Origin: an uncultured Alphaproteobacteria bacterium
GTDB lineage: Bacteria; Pseudomonadota; Alphaproteobacteria; Methylaequorales; Methylaequoraceae
Reading direction: 5' to 3'
Length of the DNA stretch: 64,000 nt
Assembly: GCA_902617375.1 (NCBI GenBank)
Contig: CACMWI010000004.1
Location: 1 to 64,000 of the forward strand
Shown: in pieces, positions 34,912-44,185 of the stretch
Position numbering within the stretch: position 1 is the stretch's first letter
Layout: every line of letters begins with the position of its first letter
Translations under genes and position numbers: made by a program
Notes under the pieces: model-generated
The model's input: only the letters and a program-made list of their open reading frames with translations
The model's database searches: none
Told to the model about the DNA's origin: nothing

Positions 34912-35324
34912 TGGATATTAAAAATATTTACCACATAGCACAAAGAGCAATGGGAGCTCAATTAGTAAGATTAAATGCTACTGCAAGTAACTTAGCTAAT
35001 GCTGATAATATTGCATCGAGTCCTCAGGATGCTTATAAACCAGTTAAGCCAATCTTTGAAACAAAGTATTTTGATCTTATAAGAAAGAGAGGAATTTCAA
35101 CTGTTGATGCAGTAACTGTTCAAAAAATGGATATTGATCCAATAAAAGAATTTAAACCTGGTCATCCAATGGCAGACCAAGATGGTTTTATCTACAGAGC
35201 ACCTGTTAACATCGAAGAGGAATACGTCGACATGCTTGAGGCATCAAGACAATATCAGAATAATGTTGAGGTAATATCAACCGTTAGAGCATTAATGCTT
35301 AAAACTGCAAGTATGGGTAAATAG
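34911..35324 (+). CDS. flgC: Flagellar proximal rod protein FlgC
   Basis: 137 residues. N-terminus AQRAMGAQLVRLNATASNLA followed by NADNIASSPQDAYKP; C-terminus NIEEEYVDMLEASRQYQNNVEV, both typical of FlgC. It polymerises with FlgB and FlgF in the proximal rod. It is coupled to flgB by a one-base overlap, and flgD follows 12 bases later. Confidence 0.93.
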   Translation: MDIKNIYHIAQRAMGAQLVRLNATASNLANADNIASSPQDAYKPVKPIFETKYFDLIRKRGISTVDAVTVQKMDIDPIKEFKPGHPMADQDGFIYRAPVNIEEEYVDMLEASRQYQNNVEVISTVRALMLKTASMGK

Positions 35325-35336
35325 ATAGGGGATAAA

Positions 35337-36041
35337 ATGCCAGATATATCGAAAACATCAGAACAATCTTTAAATAATATCTTAAACAAACTTGGTGTAA
35401 AAACTCAAGAAGAAGCTGCAAAGGGCAATAAAAAAACTGCTCTTGGACAAGAAGATTTCTTAAAGCTAATGACTACTCAATTGCAAAATCAAGATCCATT
35501 CGCTCCAATGGATAACGGTGATTTTATTGCGCAAATGGCTCAATTTTCTACAGTTACAGGTATTACGGAGATTAATAATAATTTGACAAGTCTTGGTTCA
35601 AAATTAGAACCTAACAGAGTTGCAACGGCAGCACAATTTCTTGGTCATTCAGTGTTAATACCAGGACAAGTTGCAAGTCCTGACGATAATGGAGAAATTC
35701 ATGGTGTCGTAGATCTACCATTGTTCTCTAATGACGTTGGACTCACATTTGCAAATTCTAATGGTGAAATTGTTCATTCGATGAGTTTAGGTTCACATGA
35801 TAAAGGACTTGTGGGATTTAGTTGGACTGATATTCCAGAGGAAATAAAAAAGAATAAAACTCAATTAACAATTCAAGCGTATTCAGGAAATGCTGAGGGC
35901 TCAGATGGATTAAATACTGCAGTTTACAATAAAGTTATTGCAGCATCTGCTCCAAAAAATAGCGAGGACGTAATTTTAGAAACCAAAGATTACGGTGAAA
36001 TTTCAGCAGCTGAAGCAATAAAATTTAAATCAAACCAATAA
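35337..36041 (+). CDS. flgD: Flagellar hook capping protein FlgD
   Basis: 234 residues. The N-terminal secretion and capping part has LGQEDFLKLMTTQLQNQDP followed by FAPMDNGDFIAQMAQFSTV, diagnostic for FlgD; a FlgD tudor/Ig-like core follows (about 80-215). It forms the transient cap under which hook subunits assemble. flgE starts 23 bases later behind a strong AGAGGAG site. Confidence 0.93.
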   Translation: MPDISKTSEQSLNNILNKLGVKTQEEAAKGNKKTALGQEDFLKLMTTQLQNQDPFAPMDNGDFIAQMAQFSTVTGITEINNNLTSLGSKLEPNRVATAAQFLGHSVLIPGQVASPDDNGEIHGVVDLPLFSNDVGLTFANSNGEIVHSMSLGSHDKGLVGFSWTDIPEEIKKNKTQLTIQAYSGNAEGSDGLNTAVYNKVIAASAPKNSEDVILETKDYGEISAAEAIKFKSNQ

Positions 36042-36064
36042 AATAACAATAGAGGAGAAATAAT

Positions 36065-39000
36065 ATGTCATTTTATACAGCACTTACCGGACTTAACGGA
36101 GCACAGTCAGACATTTCAGCAACGTCGAATAACATTGCTAACGTTAATACAACTGGTTTTAAAAGATCCAGAGCAGAATTTGGTGATATTTTTGCAACTT
36201 CACCGTTACAAAACGCTTCATCATCAATTGGTTCTGGTACAATTCTTAAAAGTGTTAAGCAGCAGTTTACTCAGGGTAACATTACCTCCTCTTTGAATGT
36301 TCTTGATATAGCAATTTCTGGTCAAGGTTTCTTCTCCCTTAAACCATCGCTTACATCAGGGCAAACAGTTTATACTCGTAACGGTTCATTTAATGTTAAT
36401 AATGACAGATACGTGACTGACTCATCTGGTCAGTTCCTCCTTACGTTTCCAGTAAACGCTGATGGGTCTGTAACGGCAAAAGATTTGACAAGTGCGGTTC
36501 CTTTACAACTCCCAGTAACATCAGGAACACCAAAGGCTACAACCCAAATTGATTTGGGTGTTAACGTCTCCGCGACAAGTGATGTGATTACAGATAATGA
36601 GCAATTTGCAAGTGGTTATGTATTTAACCCGAATGATCCAACTACTTACAATAATTCAACTTCAATAACAATCTTTGATGATTTAGGTAATCCAACAATT
36701 GCTACAATCTTTTTTATAAGAACTCAGGCAGCTTCAGCAGCTGATCCCACAAATAAGTTTGAAACGCGATTAGTTATTAATGATACTGTAATTGAACCAG
36801 ATCTTGTTAAGGCTGTTAATGATACAAAACAACCAATTTTTATTGATCGATTTGGTCAACAAACAACTAAAGTTCCAGACGATAACTATTTCTTAGAGGG
36901 AAAAGGTTCGCCTTTATTTAAGCAAGATGATCTTCAGACTTTAGTTGACTCAACACCAGCAAAGGTTACGGGTGAATCTAGTGGATTTGATTTTGGTGAG
37001 GAAGGAGACAAAACTGTTACAATTGTTACTGACCCAGTTCAATTTAAATCAACTGTTGAAAGTGGTAATACAGGTTCAGGTATTTTTTGGGGAACCAACT
37101 TTATGACTGTTAACGTTGATAATGGAGATCAACCAGTAAATATTGATATTCGTCCAGGTTCTTACAACGCAGCACAGCTTTCTACAGAAATCCAGAGAGC
37201 AATTAATGCAGCTTATGGAGATGACAAAAAAATACAGGTCGTACAGAACGTTGATGATACACTCACAATTGATTTGCTCAAGCTTAATGCAGATGGAACA
37301 TCGACAGGTTTAACCACACCTATAAGTGTTGATCTTCTTACAGATTCCTATGTTTCAACTCTTGAGGGTATAACACTTACAGGTGCATCACCCGACTTTA
37401 CTAGAGATCAGTTTTTAGCCCATACACAGGCTAGATTGAATGACGCATTAAATAATTATGCAGTAACTGCATCAACTGACGTTGTAAGTAATGCTGCGTC
37501 AATAGGTGTTCAAAATAGCTTATTTGCAGAATATACCGGTGGAACAATGACAGGTATTTTAGAGCACAATCAGGCTTTTAAAATTACCAGAGCCAATGCA
37601 ACCACAAATGATGCTGGTACTATAACTGCAATTACGGATGAAGAAAAATTTTTAACCCATTCATATTTCGGAAAAAGTCCTCAACTTCATGTTTATGATG
37701 AAGCTGACACCATGGGAGCTGGAAATGATGGAAATATAGTTGAGTATGATCAATCAGAAAATACAGTAAAATTTTATTTTGGTGCATCTGACCCAGGTCT
37801 TACCGTGAATGAAAAAATAAGAGCATTAGGTTTGTTTGACGCATCCGCGACTGACACAACAAATTCTAATTTTTTCAATGGAAGAGAATTTACAGTTATC
37901 AGAGCAGCGCAGGATTCAGGTAATAAATACTTCGTTGAGTGTAGTACTTCTGGTATGAATTTCCCTGATGCAGACTTTAACATTGCTGCTACGAATAATG
38001 ATGGCAAGATATATAGTGAACTCTCAACGAGTGTCGAAGCTTTCTTTCAAGGTGCAAACAATGTATTCAAGGGTGCAGATGTAAACTTTAGTAATAAAAA
38101 AGTTGTTTTGAGAGAAATAGGAACGACTAACAAACATTCATATACCAACAAGATGGTTGATGATTCAACAGTGGCCAGAGCACATGGAAGTGTTTCAGTT
38201 GGTGATCCAATATTTGGAATTCATAGTGCTGAATTTGATATTAATGGTTCTTCCGCAGCTATAAATACCAGTCAGGTTTTGGGACTTGGCAGTGATGCTG
38301 CTTCTCTTGACTCAACAATTACAGGAGCCTCAAATATGGCAACTAACTGGGTTGATGTTCAAGATCCTCCTATTGAAGTTTCGTATGACGTTTTAAATCA
38401 AAGACTGCAATTCGAAATTGATAGAAATATTTTAGGAACAGGTACCAATAGTAACTTTAACAGTTTTAAAATTTTTGGAGCCTCTACTGCAACTTCTACA
38501 AATAATCTTGGTATCCCAACATCTGATGATACAACTGAAACATTAATCAGAGGTGGCGAGAAGTTTTCTGCTGCAACTTTTGTTGCAGATGGTGCAGAAA
38601 TTCAGCTAAACGATAAACGTTTTGGAATTAAAGTAGGATATAACAGTGAATTAAAAGCATTTGAATTTAGTAGCGGAACAACTGGAGAAACAATTGCTGC
38701 AAATGGAGCAATTGGCGTAACAACCGCTCAAACAGCATCGGATATTGCAGTTGGGCGATATCTTCTTTCAACAACAGATGGTTCTATTACTGATGCGACA
38801 GATTTCTTTGGCGGAGATAATGGTCTGCTAGGTGTGGGTATAACCAAGACTAATGCGATTAAAACTGAAGCAAAAGGATTGGCAGCTCTTCCTGCAGTGG
38901 CGGTTGGAGCCTCTGCAACAGAAGATTTAACTCAAGTATTTAGATTGAGTAATCAGAATAACGAAAACATATTTAACGTCTCAGTTAATGGTGTTCCAGG

Positions 39001-39901
39001 TATTATTGAAATACCTCAAGGTTTTTATGTCGGCACAACTTTAGCAGAAGCACTTCAAGAAAGAATGAACCAAATTGAAGGAACAACTGGTATAGTTGGT
39101 GGTGGAATTACAGTATCATATAATTCAGACACTAATAATTTTACTTTTACAAACGGAACTACGGGAAGAGACTCTACAATCAAAGTTCGAGGGGCAGGTA
39201 AATTTGGCCTCGACAATGTTGATCTTGGTGTTGGTACTGTCCCACAGATTTTTAACTTAACACAAGCAACCAACTCAGAAGGTTTAGCTTTATTTGTTGA
39301 TGCGAATGGAAATAAAGTAACCACTCCTCCTGCAAACGTTGTTGATGGATACTTTCCTCTTTTCATTGATGAAGGAGAACTTACTTTCGATAAATCAGGT
39401 AGAATTGTTAGTCCAAAACAAGGTGTTCATTATGAAAAGCAAGAAGCTGGATTCAGTATTGATCTTGATATTGACTTTACAAAGTCAACTCAGCTTGCTC
39501 AGCCGTTCTCTGTGAATACAGTTAACCAGGATGGTTTTACATCAGGAAGATTGGATGGTCTTGAAATCGATTCATCAGGTACAGTGAGAGCAAACTATAC
39601 CAATGGTCAAAACAATCCGCTTGGTAAAATTGTTTTAGCAAACTTTAACAACCAAAACGGTCTAAAACAAATTGGTAACTCAACATATGTTGAAACTGCA
39701 GTATCGGGAACAGCAACAGTTGGTGAAGCTGGTGCTGAAGGTTTTGGAACAGTACTTTCAGGTTCTTTAGAGAGATCAAACGTTGATATTACTGAAGAGC
39801 TTGTGAACTTAATTACTGCACAAAGAAACTTCCAAGCAAATGCTAAATCAATTGAAACCACAGCTGCAACAACACAAGCAATTGTGAACATCAGAATGTA
39901 A
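36065..39901 (+). CDS. flgE: Flagellar hook protein FlgE, very long (1278 residues)
   Basis: 1278 residues, about three times the usual hook protein (about 400). The conserved ends are intact: N-terminal ALTGLNGAQSDISATSNNIA with NVNTTGFKRSR and LDIAISGQGFFSL; C-terminal GSLERSNVDITEELVNLITA with QRNFQANAKSIE. Hence this is a real axial protein with about 800 extra residues inserted in the middle, rich in T, N, D, S and G, which should form surface-exposed domains on the hook. AGAGGAG precedes the ATG. It lies between flgD and flgF. Long hooks of other bacteria also carry variable central domains; I cannot tell what these bind. Confidence 0.9.
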   Translation: MSFYTALTGLNGAQSDISATSNNIANVNTTGFKRSRAEFGDIFATSPLQNASSSIGSGTILKSVKQQFTQGNITSSLNVLDIAISGQGFFSLKPSLTSGQTVYTRNGSFNVNNDRYVTDSSGQFLLTFPVNADGSVTAKDLTSAVPLQLPVTSGTPKATTQIDLGVNVSATSDVITDNEQFASGYVFNPNDPTTYNNSTSITIFDDLGNPTIATIFFIRTQAASAADPTNKFETRLVINDTVIEPDLVKAVNDTKQPIFIDRFGQQTTKVPDDNYFLEGKGSPLFKQDDLQTLVDSTPAKVTGESSGFDFGEEGDKTVTIVTDPVQFKSTVESGNTGSGIFWGTNFMTVNVDNGDQPVNIDIRPGSYNAAQLSTEIQRAINAAYGDDKKIQVVQNVDDTLTIDLLKLNADGTSTGLTTPISVDLLTDSYVSTLEGITLTGASPDFTRDQFLAHTQARLNDALNNYAVTASTDVVSNAASIGVQNSLFAEYTGGTMTGILEHNQAFKITRANATTNDAGTITAITDEEKFLTHSYFGKSPQLHVYDEADTMGAGNDGNIVEYDQSENTVKFYFGASDPGLTVNEKIRALGLFDASATDTTNSNFFNGREFTVIRAAQDSGNKYFVECSTSGMNFPDADFNIAATNNDGKIYSELSTSVEAFFQGANNVFKGADVNFSNKKVVLREIGTTNKHSYTNKMVDDSTVARAHGSVSVGDPIFGIHSAEFDINGSSAAINTSQVLGLGSDAASLDSTITGASNMATNWVDVQDPPIEVSYDVLNQRLQFEIDRNILGTGTNSNFNSFKIFGASTATSTNNLGIPTSDDTTETLIRGGEKFSAATFVADGAEIQLNDKRFGIKVGYNSELKAFEFSSGTTGETIAANGAIGVTTAQTASDIAVGRYLLSTTDGSITDATDFFGGDNGLLGVGITKTNAIKTEAKGLAALPAVAVGASATEDLTQVFRLSNQNNENIFNVSVNGVPGIIEIPQGFYVGTTLAEALQERMNQIEGTTGIVGGGITVSYNSDTNNFTFTNGTTGRDSTIKVRGAGKFGLDNVDLGVGTVPQIFNLTQATNSEGLALFVDANGNKVTTPPANVVDGYFPLFIDEGELTFDKSGRIVSPKQGVHYEKQEAGFSIDLDIDFTKSTQLAQPFSVNTVNQDGFTSGRLDGLEIDSSGTVRANYTNGQNNPLGKIVLANFNNQNGLKQIGNSTYVETAVSGTATVGEAGAEGFGTVLSGSLERSNVDITEELVNLITAQRNFQANAKSIETTAATTQAIVNIRM

Positions 39902-39925
39902 TCAAGATTATTAGGAACTTTTTAA

Positions 39926-40717
39926 ATGGATAGAATGGCACAAACAGCACTTAATAGCTTGAAAATGCTAATGGAGAATCAGACTGCAACATCACATAAT
40001 CTCTCCAACCTAAGCACGCCCGGTTTTAGGCAGGATATTGTTACAGATTTTGGTTCTATTTATCTAAACAGACAAAATGGAGTTGAACCAAGAATCGTTT
40101 CATCAAGAAATGTTGGAGGATTTTCAATTCAACAAGGTACAATGGATTTTACGAAAAATCCTTTAGATGCTGCTATTGATGGCGATGGATATTTTGTTAT
40201 TCAACCAAAAAACGGAGGAGCTCCGTCATTATCAAGACGCGGAGATTTTCAGACAAGCGAAAATGGAGAGCTTTTAGACGGAGCGGGTAATAAAATGCTC
40301 GATGGAGGTTTACAACCATTAGTTTTACCAGCATTTAGGGAAATTACAATTTCCCCCCAAGGAGAAATTTTTATAATACCAATTGGTGCTGAACCTGACG
40401 CATTGCCTCAAAATGTTGGATTAATTGCGACATTTACCCCAGGAGAAAATGATAATTTAAAAAAAACACTAGACGGTCACATTAGGATAGAGTCTGAACC
40501 CAACGAAAATGGTGTAACTGAGTTAATTGACATTCAACCAAATCAACAAGCAAAAATAGTTGTAGGTTATTTAGAAAAAAGTAACGTTAATGCAGTTGAA
40601 GAAATGGTGAATACAATTGACCAACAAAGAAAATTTGAAATGCATGTGAAGTTTATTCAAATGGCTGAAGAATTAGATTCTGTGGGTGCCAGTTTGATGA
40701 GAATGCCAGGAATGTAA
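39926..40717 (+). CDS. flgF: Flagellar rod protein FlgF
   Basis: 263 residues: MDRMAQTALNSLKMLMENQT, then SHNLSNLSTPGFRQD, and PLDAAIDGDGYFVIQP, typical of FlgF. The C-terminus IVVGYLEKSNVNAVEEMVNT and QQRKFEMHVKFIQ is the axial-protein closing helix. It belongs to the proximal rod. It is the last gene of flgBCDEF; flgG, flgH and flgI are not next to it, as they often are. The 233 bases after it (40718-40950) hold no gene that I can see. Confidence 0.85.
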   Translation: MDRMAQTALNSLKMLMENQTATSHNLSNLSTPGFRQDIVTDFGSIYLNRQNGVEPRIVSSRNVGGFSIQQGTMDFTKNPLDAAIDGDGYFVIQPKNGGAPSLSRRGDFQTSENGELLDGAGNKMLDGGLQPLVLPAFREITISPQGEIFIIPIGAEPDALPQNVGLIATFTPGENDNLKKTLDGHIRIESEPNENGVTELIDIQPNQQAKIVVGYLEKSNVNAVEEMVNTIDQQRKFEMHVKFIQMAEELDSVGASLMRMPGM

Positions 40718-40950
40718 ATCTTAAAGAAGTATCAGAAAAGATCTAAAACTCTAAAATTCGCCTTCCTTTCAAAGCCTTTTTTTACTCTCTTAGAAATCAA
40801 ATTTACTAGTTTATAAAAGTTTTAGTCCTTTGACATCATATCTTTATCTAAATTGTTTTCATAATCTTTTATTTTGGTATATTTAGGCTACTTTACTTTC
40901 ATTGGTATTAAAAAAATCAAACCAAATATAAATAATACTAGAGATTTATT

Positions 40951-41817
40951 TTGTCGTCTTCTATCTTAATTTGCTTACTTTCAGGTTTTTTTTGGGCTGT
41001 ATTTGATTTAACAAGGAAACTTTCGCTAAAATATGTTGATTCAAAAGTTTTACTATTGTCATTCACATTTGTTCAAATAATAATCTTTTTTATTTGGTGT
41101 TTAAAAGATAATTTTTACGTAAATATTTCATCATATTTGATTCCAGGTACAGTTTTAATAATTTTAGGAATATTTTCAGCATTATTATTTCTTAAATCGA
41201 TTAAAGAATCAGATCTTAGCCTTACAATACCCCTTCTCTCTTTTTCTCCTTTATTCAGTTCCATATTCTCATTTATTTTTTTAGGTGAAGAATTATCTAA
41301 AACCCAATATTTCGGTGTTTTTTCTATAATCTTTGGAACATTATCATTGTATTCTAATGACTTTAATATAACTCAAATATTTAAAAGCGTTATTCACATT
41401 ACAAGAAACCAAAGTGCTAAATTAATGTTATTAGTGGCACTATGTTGGAGTGTTACTCCGGTTTTAGATAAAATGTGTTTGAAACACAGTTCAATTAATG
41501 TTCATGGTTTTATTCAAGCTTTCGCAACTTTTTTTATTTTATTTTTAATTGCATGGAAGCAACTTTTAATTTTACGAGAACTAAAAAGTAAATATTTAAA
41601 TCTAATTTTTTTTACAGTTATGATTGGCACATTTGCAACAATATCTCAGTTTTACGCTATTTTATTTAATTTTGTTCCTATAATGGAGTCGATCAAAAGA
41701 GCAATTGGTCAATTTAGTGCAGTTTTATTTGGAAGTTTGTTCTTTGATGAGAAGTTTTCATTGCAAAAAATAATTGGGATTATTTTTATTTCAAGCGGAG
41801 TTTTTATAATTATTTAA
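40951..41817 (+). CDS. EamA/DMT-family membrane transporter
   Basis: 288 residues with about ten hydrophobic segments arranged as two five-helix repeats, each ending in an EamA-type motif (FSFIFLGEELSKTQYFGVFS; FGSLFFDEKFSLQKIIGIIF). The start is a TTG at 40951; no ATG lies near the N-terminus. The family exports amino acids or other metabolites. The substrate cannot be read. Neighbouring genes give no clue. Confidence 0.78.
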   Translation: MSSSILICLLSGFFWAVFDLTRKLSLKYVDSKVLLLSFTFVQIIIFFIWCLKDNFYVNISSYLIPGTVLIILGIFSALLFLKSIKESDLSLTIPLLSFSPLFSSIFSFIFLGEELSKTQYFGVFSIIFGTLSLYSNDFNITQIFKSVIHITRNQSAKLMLLVALCWSVTPVLDKMCLKHSSINVHGFIQAFATFFILFLIAWKQLLILRELKSKYLNLIFFTVMIGTFATISQFYAILFNFVPIMESIKRAIGQFSAVLFGSLFFDEKFSLQKIIGIIFISSGVFIII

Positions 41818-41855
41818 TTTTTATAATTATTTTGACTAATAAAAACTTTAAACTT

Positions 41856-42980
41856 CTACAAATCATCAATATTGAATATTTTTGGCTTCTTAAAAAAGCC
41901 ATTAAAATCATTTTGCATAGTCAGACTATAAGCACCCATACTCAAAATTTCAATCCAATCTCCTTCATCAATTGAACTTGGTAAATAAAACGGACCCTTA
42001 ATGTAATCTCGTGAATCACAAGTTGGTCCATAAAAACTAAAGGGCTTTAATCTAGAACTTTTATCAACTCTGTTAAAAAGTCTAACAGGATATCTGAAAT
42101 TTAAATAACCTGCGTTATTGAGCGGTCCGTGAATACCATCATTTAGAAAAAGTTTATTTTTTTTTCTCAAATTTACTTGAGTTACCAAAGACATACAATC
42201 TCCAACAATTGATCTTCCTGGTTCAGAAAATAAGTTTTGACGACAAAGATTAAATTTAGATAATTTAGAAAATTCATCTTTTATTTGATTGAAGTAATCA
42301 GATAGTAAAAATTTTTCAAAACCAGGATACGATGATGGAAACCCTCCACCAACATTTAAAAATTTAATTTTAACCTTACTGTTTTGCATTACTCTTTTCA
42401 TAATTTTAATCCCTACTTTGAAAGCATGTGGATTTACACATTGTGAGCCAACATGAAAAGTAAGTCCAATTTCTTTTGTGTATTTTTTTATTTCATTTAA
42501 CAATTTTGGCGCGTCTTTATGGTTAATTCCAAATTTAGAGGAAAGATTTACAGTAGAAAAATCGTTTGGCACTGAAACTCTTAAATAGATAACTAGGTCA
42601 TTCGCAGAGTTTGTTTCTTCAATAATTTTTTTTAATTCGTCAATAGAGTCAATCGAAAAATTTTTTACATTGTATCTGAAATAAGATTCCCTAATTGAAG
42701 ATCTAGACTTAACAGTGTTCATAAAATAAATTTCAGAATCCGATAGTTTTTTCCTTATTAACTTTACTTCTTTCAATGATGCTACATCAAACGATCTGAT
42801 TCCATTTTTAATTACTTGTTCAAGCACACAATCGGCTGGGTTGGCTTTAACAGCGTAAATTACTGTCCCAATAAATTCTTTTGAAAAATATTCCAGTGTT
42901 CTTTTTATTCTTTCTGGATAAAAAATAAAAAAAGCATCTTGCTGATTTTCTAAAAATAGATTATTAAATTTTCTAAACAT
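41856..42980 (-). CDS. PLP-dependent decarboxylase, ornithine decarboxylase type
   Basis: 374 residues from the ATG at 42980 (MFRKFNNLF; an upstream TTG is possible). Alanine-racemase-fold decarboxylase: YAVKANP carries the PLP lysine near the N-terminus, LTFHVGSQC and LNVGGGFPSSYPG bind the cofactor phosphate, and FYGPTCDSRD holds the catalytic Cys of the second subunit. The short length and the GPTCDS motif point to ornithine (or lysine/ornithine) decarboxylase rather than diaminopimelate decarboxylase. It would supply putrescine. No polyamine genes are adjacent. Confidence 0.82.
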   Translation of the reverse strand: MFRKFNNLFLENQQDAFFIFYPERIKRTLEYFSKEFIGTVIYAVKANPADCVLEQVIKNGIRSFDVASLKEVKLIRKKLSDSEIYFMNTVKSRSSIRESYFRYNVKNFSIDSIDELKKIIEETNSANDLVIYLRVSVPNDFSTVNLSSKFGINHKDAPKLLNEIKKYTKEIGLTFHVGSQCVNPHAFKVGIKIMKRVMQNSKVKIKFLNVGGGFPSSYPGFEKFLLSDYFNQIKDEFSKLSKFNLCRQNLFSEPGRSIVGDCMSLVTQVNLRKKNKLFLNDGIHGPLNNAGYLNFRYPVRLFNRVDKSSRLKPFSFYGPTCDSRDYIKGPFYLPSSIDEGDWIEILSMGAYSLTMQNDFNGFFKKPKIFNIDDL

Positions 42981-43046
42981 TAATTTTAATTGATTCAATG
43001 AGATCTAAATTATTGTAGTTAGATAAAATATATCAATTTCTATTTC

Positions 43047-43063
43047 TTTTTTTTTTTTTTTTT
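43047..43063 (+). repeat. T17 homopolymer upstream of the peroxiredoxin gene
   Basis: An uninterrupted run of 17 T lies 13 bases before the ATG of the peroxiredoxin gene and in the short divergent spacer to the decarboxylase. Long single-base tracts in promoter or leader positions can change length by slippage. It may also be simple AT bias, since shorter A or T runs are common in this window. Confidence 0.7.
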
Positions 43064-43076
43064 ATAAAATATTCAA

Positions 43077-43721
43077 ATGTTAAGAATCAACGATATCGCC
43101 CCTAATTTTGATGCAGTTTCAACTGAAGGGCCGATAAATCTTCACCAATATCTATCCGATTCGTGGGGAATATTATTTTCTCATCCAAAAGATTTTACTC
43201 CTGTTTGTACAACTGAGCTTGGTTACATGGCAAAAATCGAAAAAGAATTCAAATCAAGAAATTGTAAGTTAATTGGACTCAGTGTTGATTCAGTTGAAGA
43301 TCACCATAAATGGAAAAAGGATATCGAAGAAACTCAGGGTGTGAAAGTCAGTTATCCACTTATCGCTGATGAAAATCTTCAAATCGCAAAACTTTACAAT
43401 ATGTTACCATCTGATGAAATGAATGATGGCAAAAGAACGGCTATGACTAATGCAACAGTTAGATCAATTTTTTTAATAGATCCAGATAAAAAAATCAGAA
43501 TGACACTTACATACCCCATGACTACAGGTAGAAACTTCGATGAAATAATTAGGGTTCTTGATTCAGTTCAGCTCACAACTAAAAACAAGGTTGCCACACC
43601 AGCTCAGTGGAAACAAAATGATGATGTTATTATAGTTCCAGCAGTATCTGACGAGGAGGCAAAAGAATTATTTGGGGATTTTAAGAAAATAAAGCCTTAT
43701 CTTCGATATACTAAAGTTTAG
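43077..43721 (+). CDS. Peroxiredoxin, 1-Cys (Prx6) type
   Basis: 214 residues. The peroxidatic Cys44 lies in HPKDFTPVCTTELGYMA. The long C-terminal extension with VRSIFLIDPDKKIRMTLTYP and TPAQWKQNDDVIIVPAVSDEE is typical of the Prx6 group. No resolving Cys is evident. It reduces hydrogen peroxide and organic hydroperoxides, a useful trait under strong light. Its stop is overlapped by the stop of the convergent DUF2256 gene. Confidence 0.92.
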   Translation: MLRINDIAPNFDAVSTEGPINLHQYLSDSWGILFSHPKDFTPVCTTELGYMAKIEKEFKSRNCKLIGLSVDSVEDHHKWKKDIEETQGVKVSYPLIADENLQIAKLYNMLPSDEMNDGKRTAMTNATVRSIFLIDPDKKIRMTLTYPMTTGRNFDEIIRVLDSVQLTTKNKVATPAQWKQNDDVIIVPAVSDEEAKELFGDFKKIKPYLRYTKV

Positions 43722-43836
43722 AGCATTTTTTTGAACAAAATTTAACATTCTCCCAATCTCTTCGCCATTTCTTTCTCCATACAAACTGTTTTTTGCAATT
43801 TGCACATATTTTAGTTGGAAGTTGGCTTTTTTTCAT
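43711..43836 (-). CDS. DUF2256 small zinc-ribbon-like protein
   Basis: 41 residues from ATG (complement 43834-43836): MKKSQLPTKICANCKKQFVW, then RKKWRRDWENVKFCSKKCSKL. Two CxxC/CxxxC pairs (C11, C14 and C34, C38) should bind zinc. The pattern LPTK.C..C...F.WRKKW is DUF2256, commonly found beside cryptochrome/photolyase-like genes. Its start overlaps the end of the DCC protein gene, so it belongs to the photolyase operon. Confidence 0.85.
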   Translation of the reverse strand: MKKSQLPTKICANCKKQFVWRKKWRRDWENVKFCSKKCSKL

Positions 43837-44185
43837 TTTTAAGGAGGTGTTTATTTTTTAAATAAAGAAAAAAAGCTGCAATCTCATAAAAAATAAATAA
43901 AATAATATAAAATATTTTAAACTTAAATAAATGGTATAAAATTCTATACTTTGGAATTATCTTCCATATCTCCAAAAATGCTTTGGCTCCTACAATAACT
44001 TTACCTTCTTTAAAAACATGAATTCTTCGTATCAAATTTTTATAAGACTTTGAAGTAGTTTTTTGGGCTTCCTTGTTATCTATGACATTAATAAAAGAAA
44101 TTTTGTTGTTAATAAGACTTTTGTAATGATCTATTTCAGTCTTACAAATATTACAGGACTTGTTATAAAAAACTTTAATTTTCAT
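43811..44185 (-). CDS. DCC-family thiol-disulfide oxidoreductase-like protein (DUF393)
   Basis: 124 residues. N-terminal KIKVFYNKSCNICKTEID has the CxxC redox pair of the DCC family (usually DxxCxxC), and the second half has a membrane-associated hydrophobic stretch (about 85-108) and a basic tail. The usual DGDC motif is altered to NKSC. The family is thioredoxin-like with poorly known targets. It overlaps the start of DUF2256 and the end of the photolyase-related gene. Confidence 0.75.
   Translation of the reverse strand: MKIKVFYNKSCNICKTEIDHYKSLINNKISFINVIDNKEAQKTTSKSYKNLIRRIHVFKEGKVIVGAKAFLEIWKIIPKYRILYHLFKFKIFYIILFIFYEIAAFFLYLKNKHLLKNEKKPTSN

Noticed and set aside
39055-39891. Minus-strand frames opposite the end of flgE
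   Set aside because: Antisense shadows of the conserved hook protein C-terminal half.
40718-40950. Possible small gene or terminator after flgF
   Set aside because: Frames are broken by stops on both strands within a few codons, and no stable stem followed by a T run could be found by eye.
43841-43850. Perfect Shine-Dalgarno-like AAGGAGGTG on the plus strand
   Set aside because: No start codon or frame follows on that strand; it lies inside the end of the minus-strand DCC gene.
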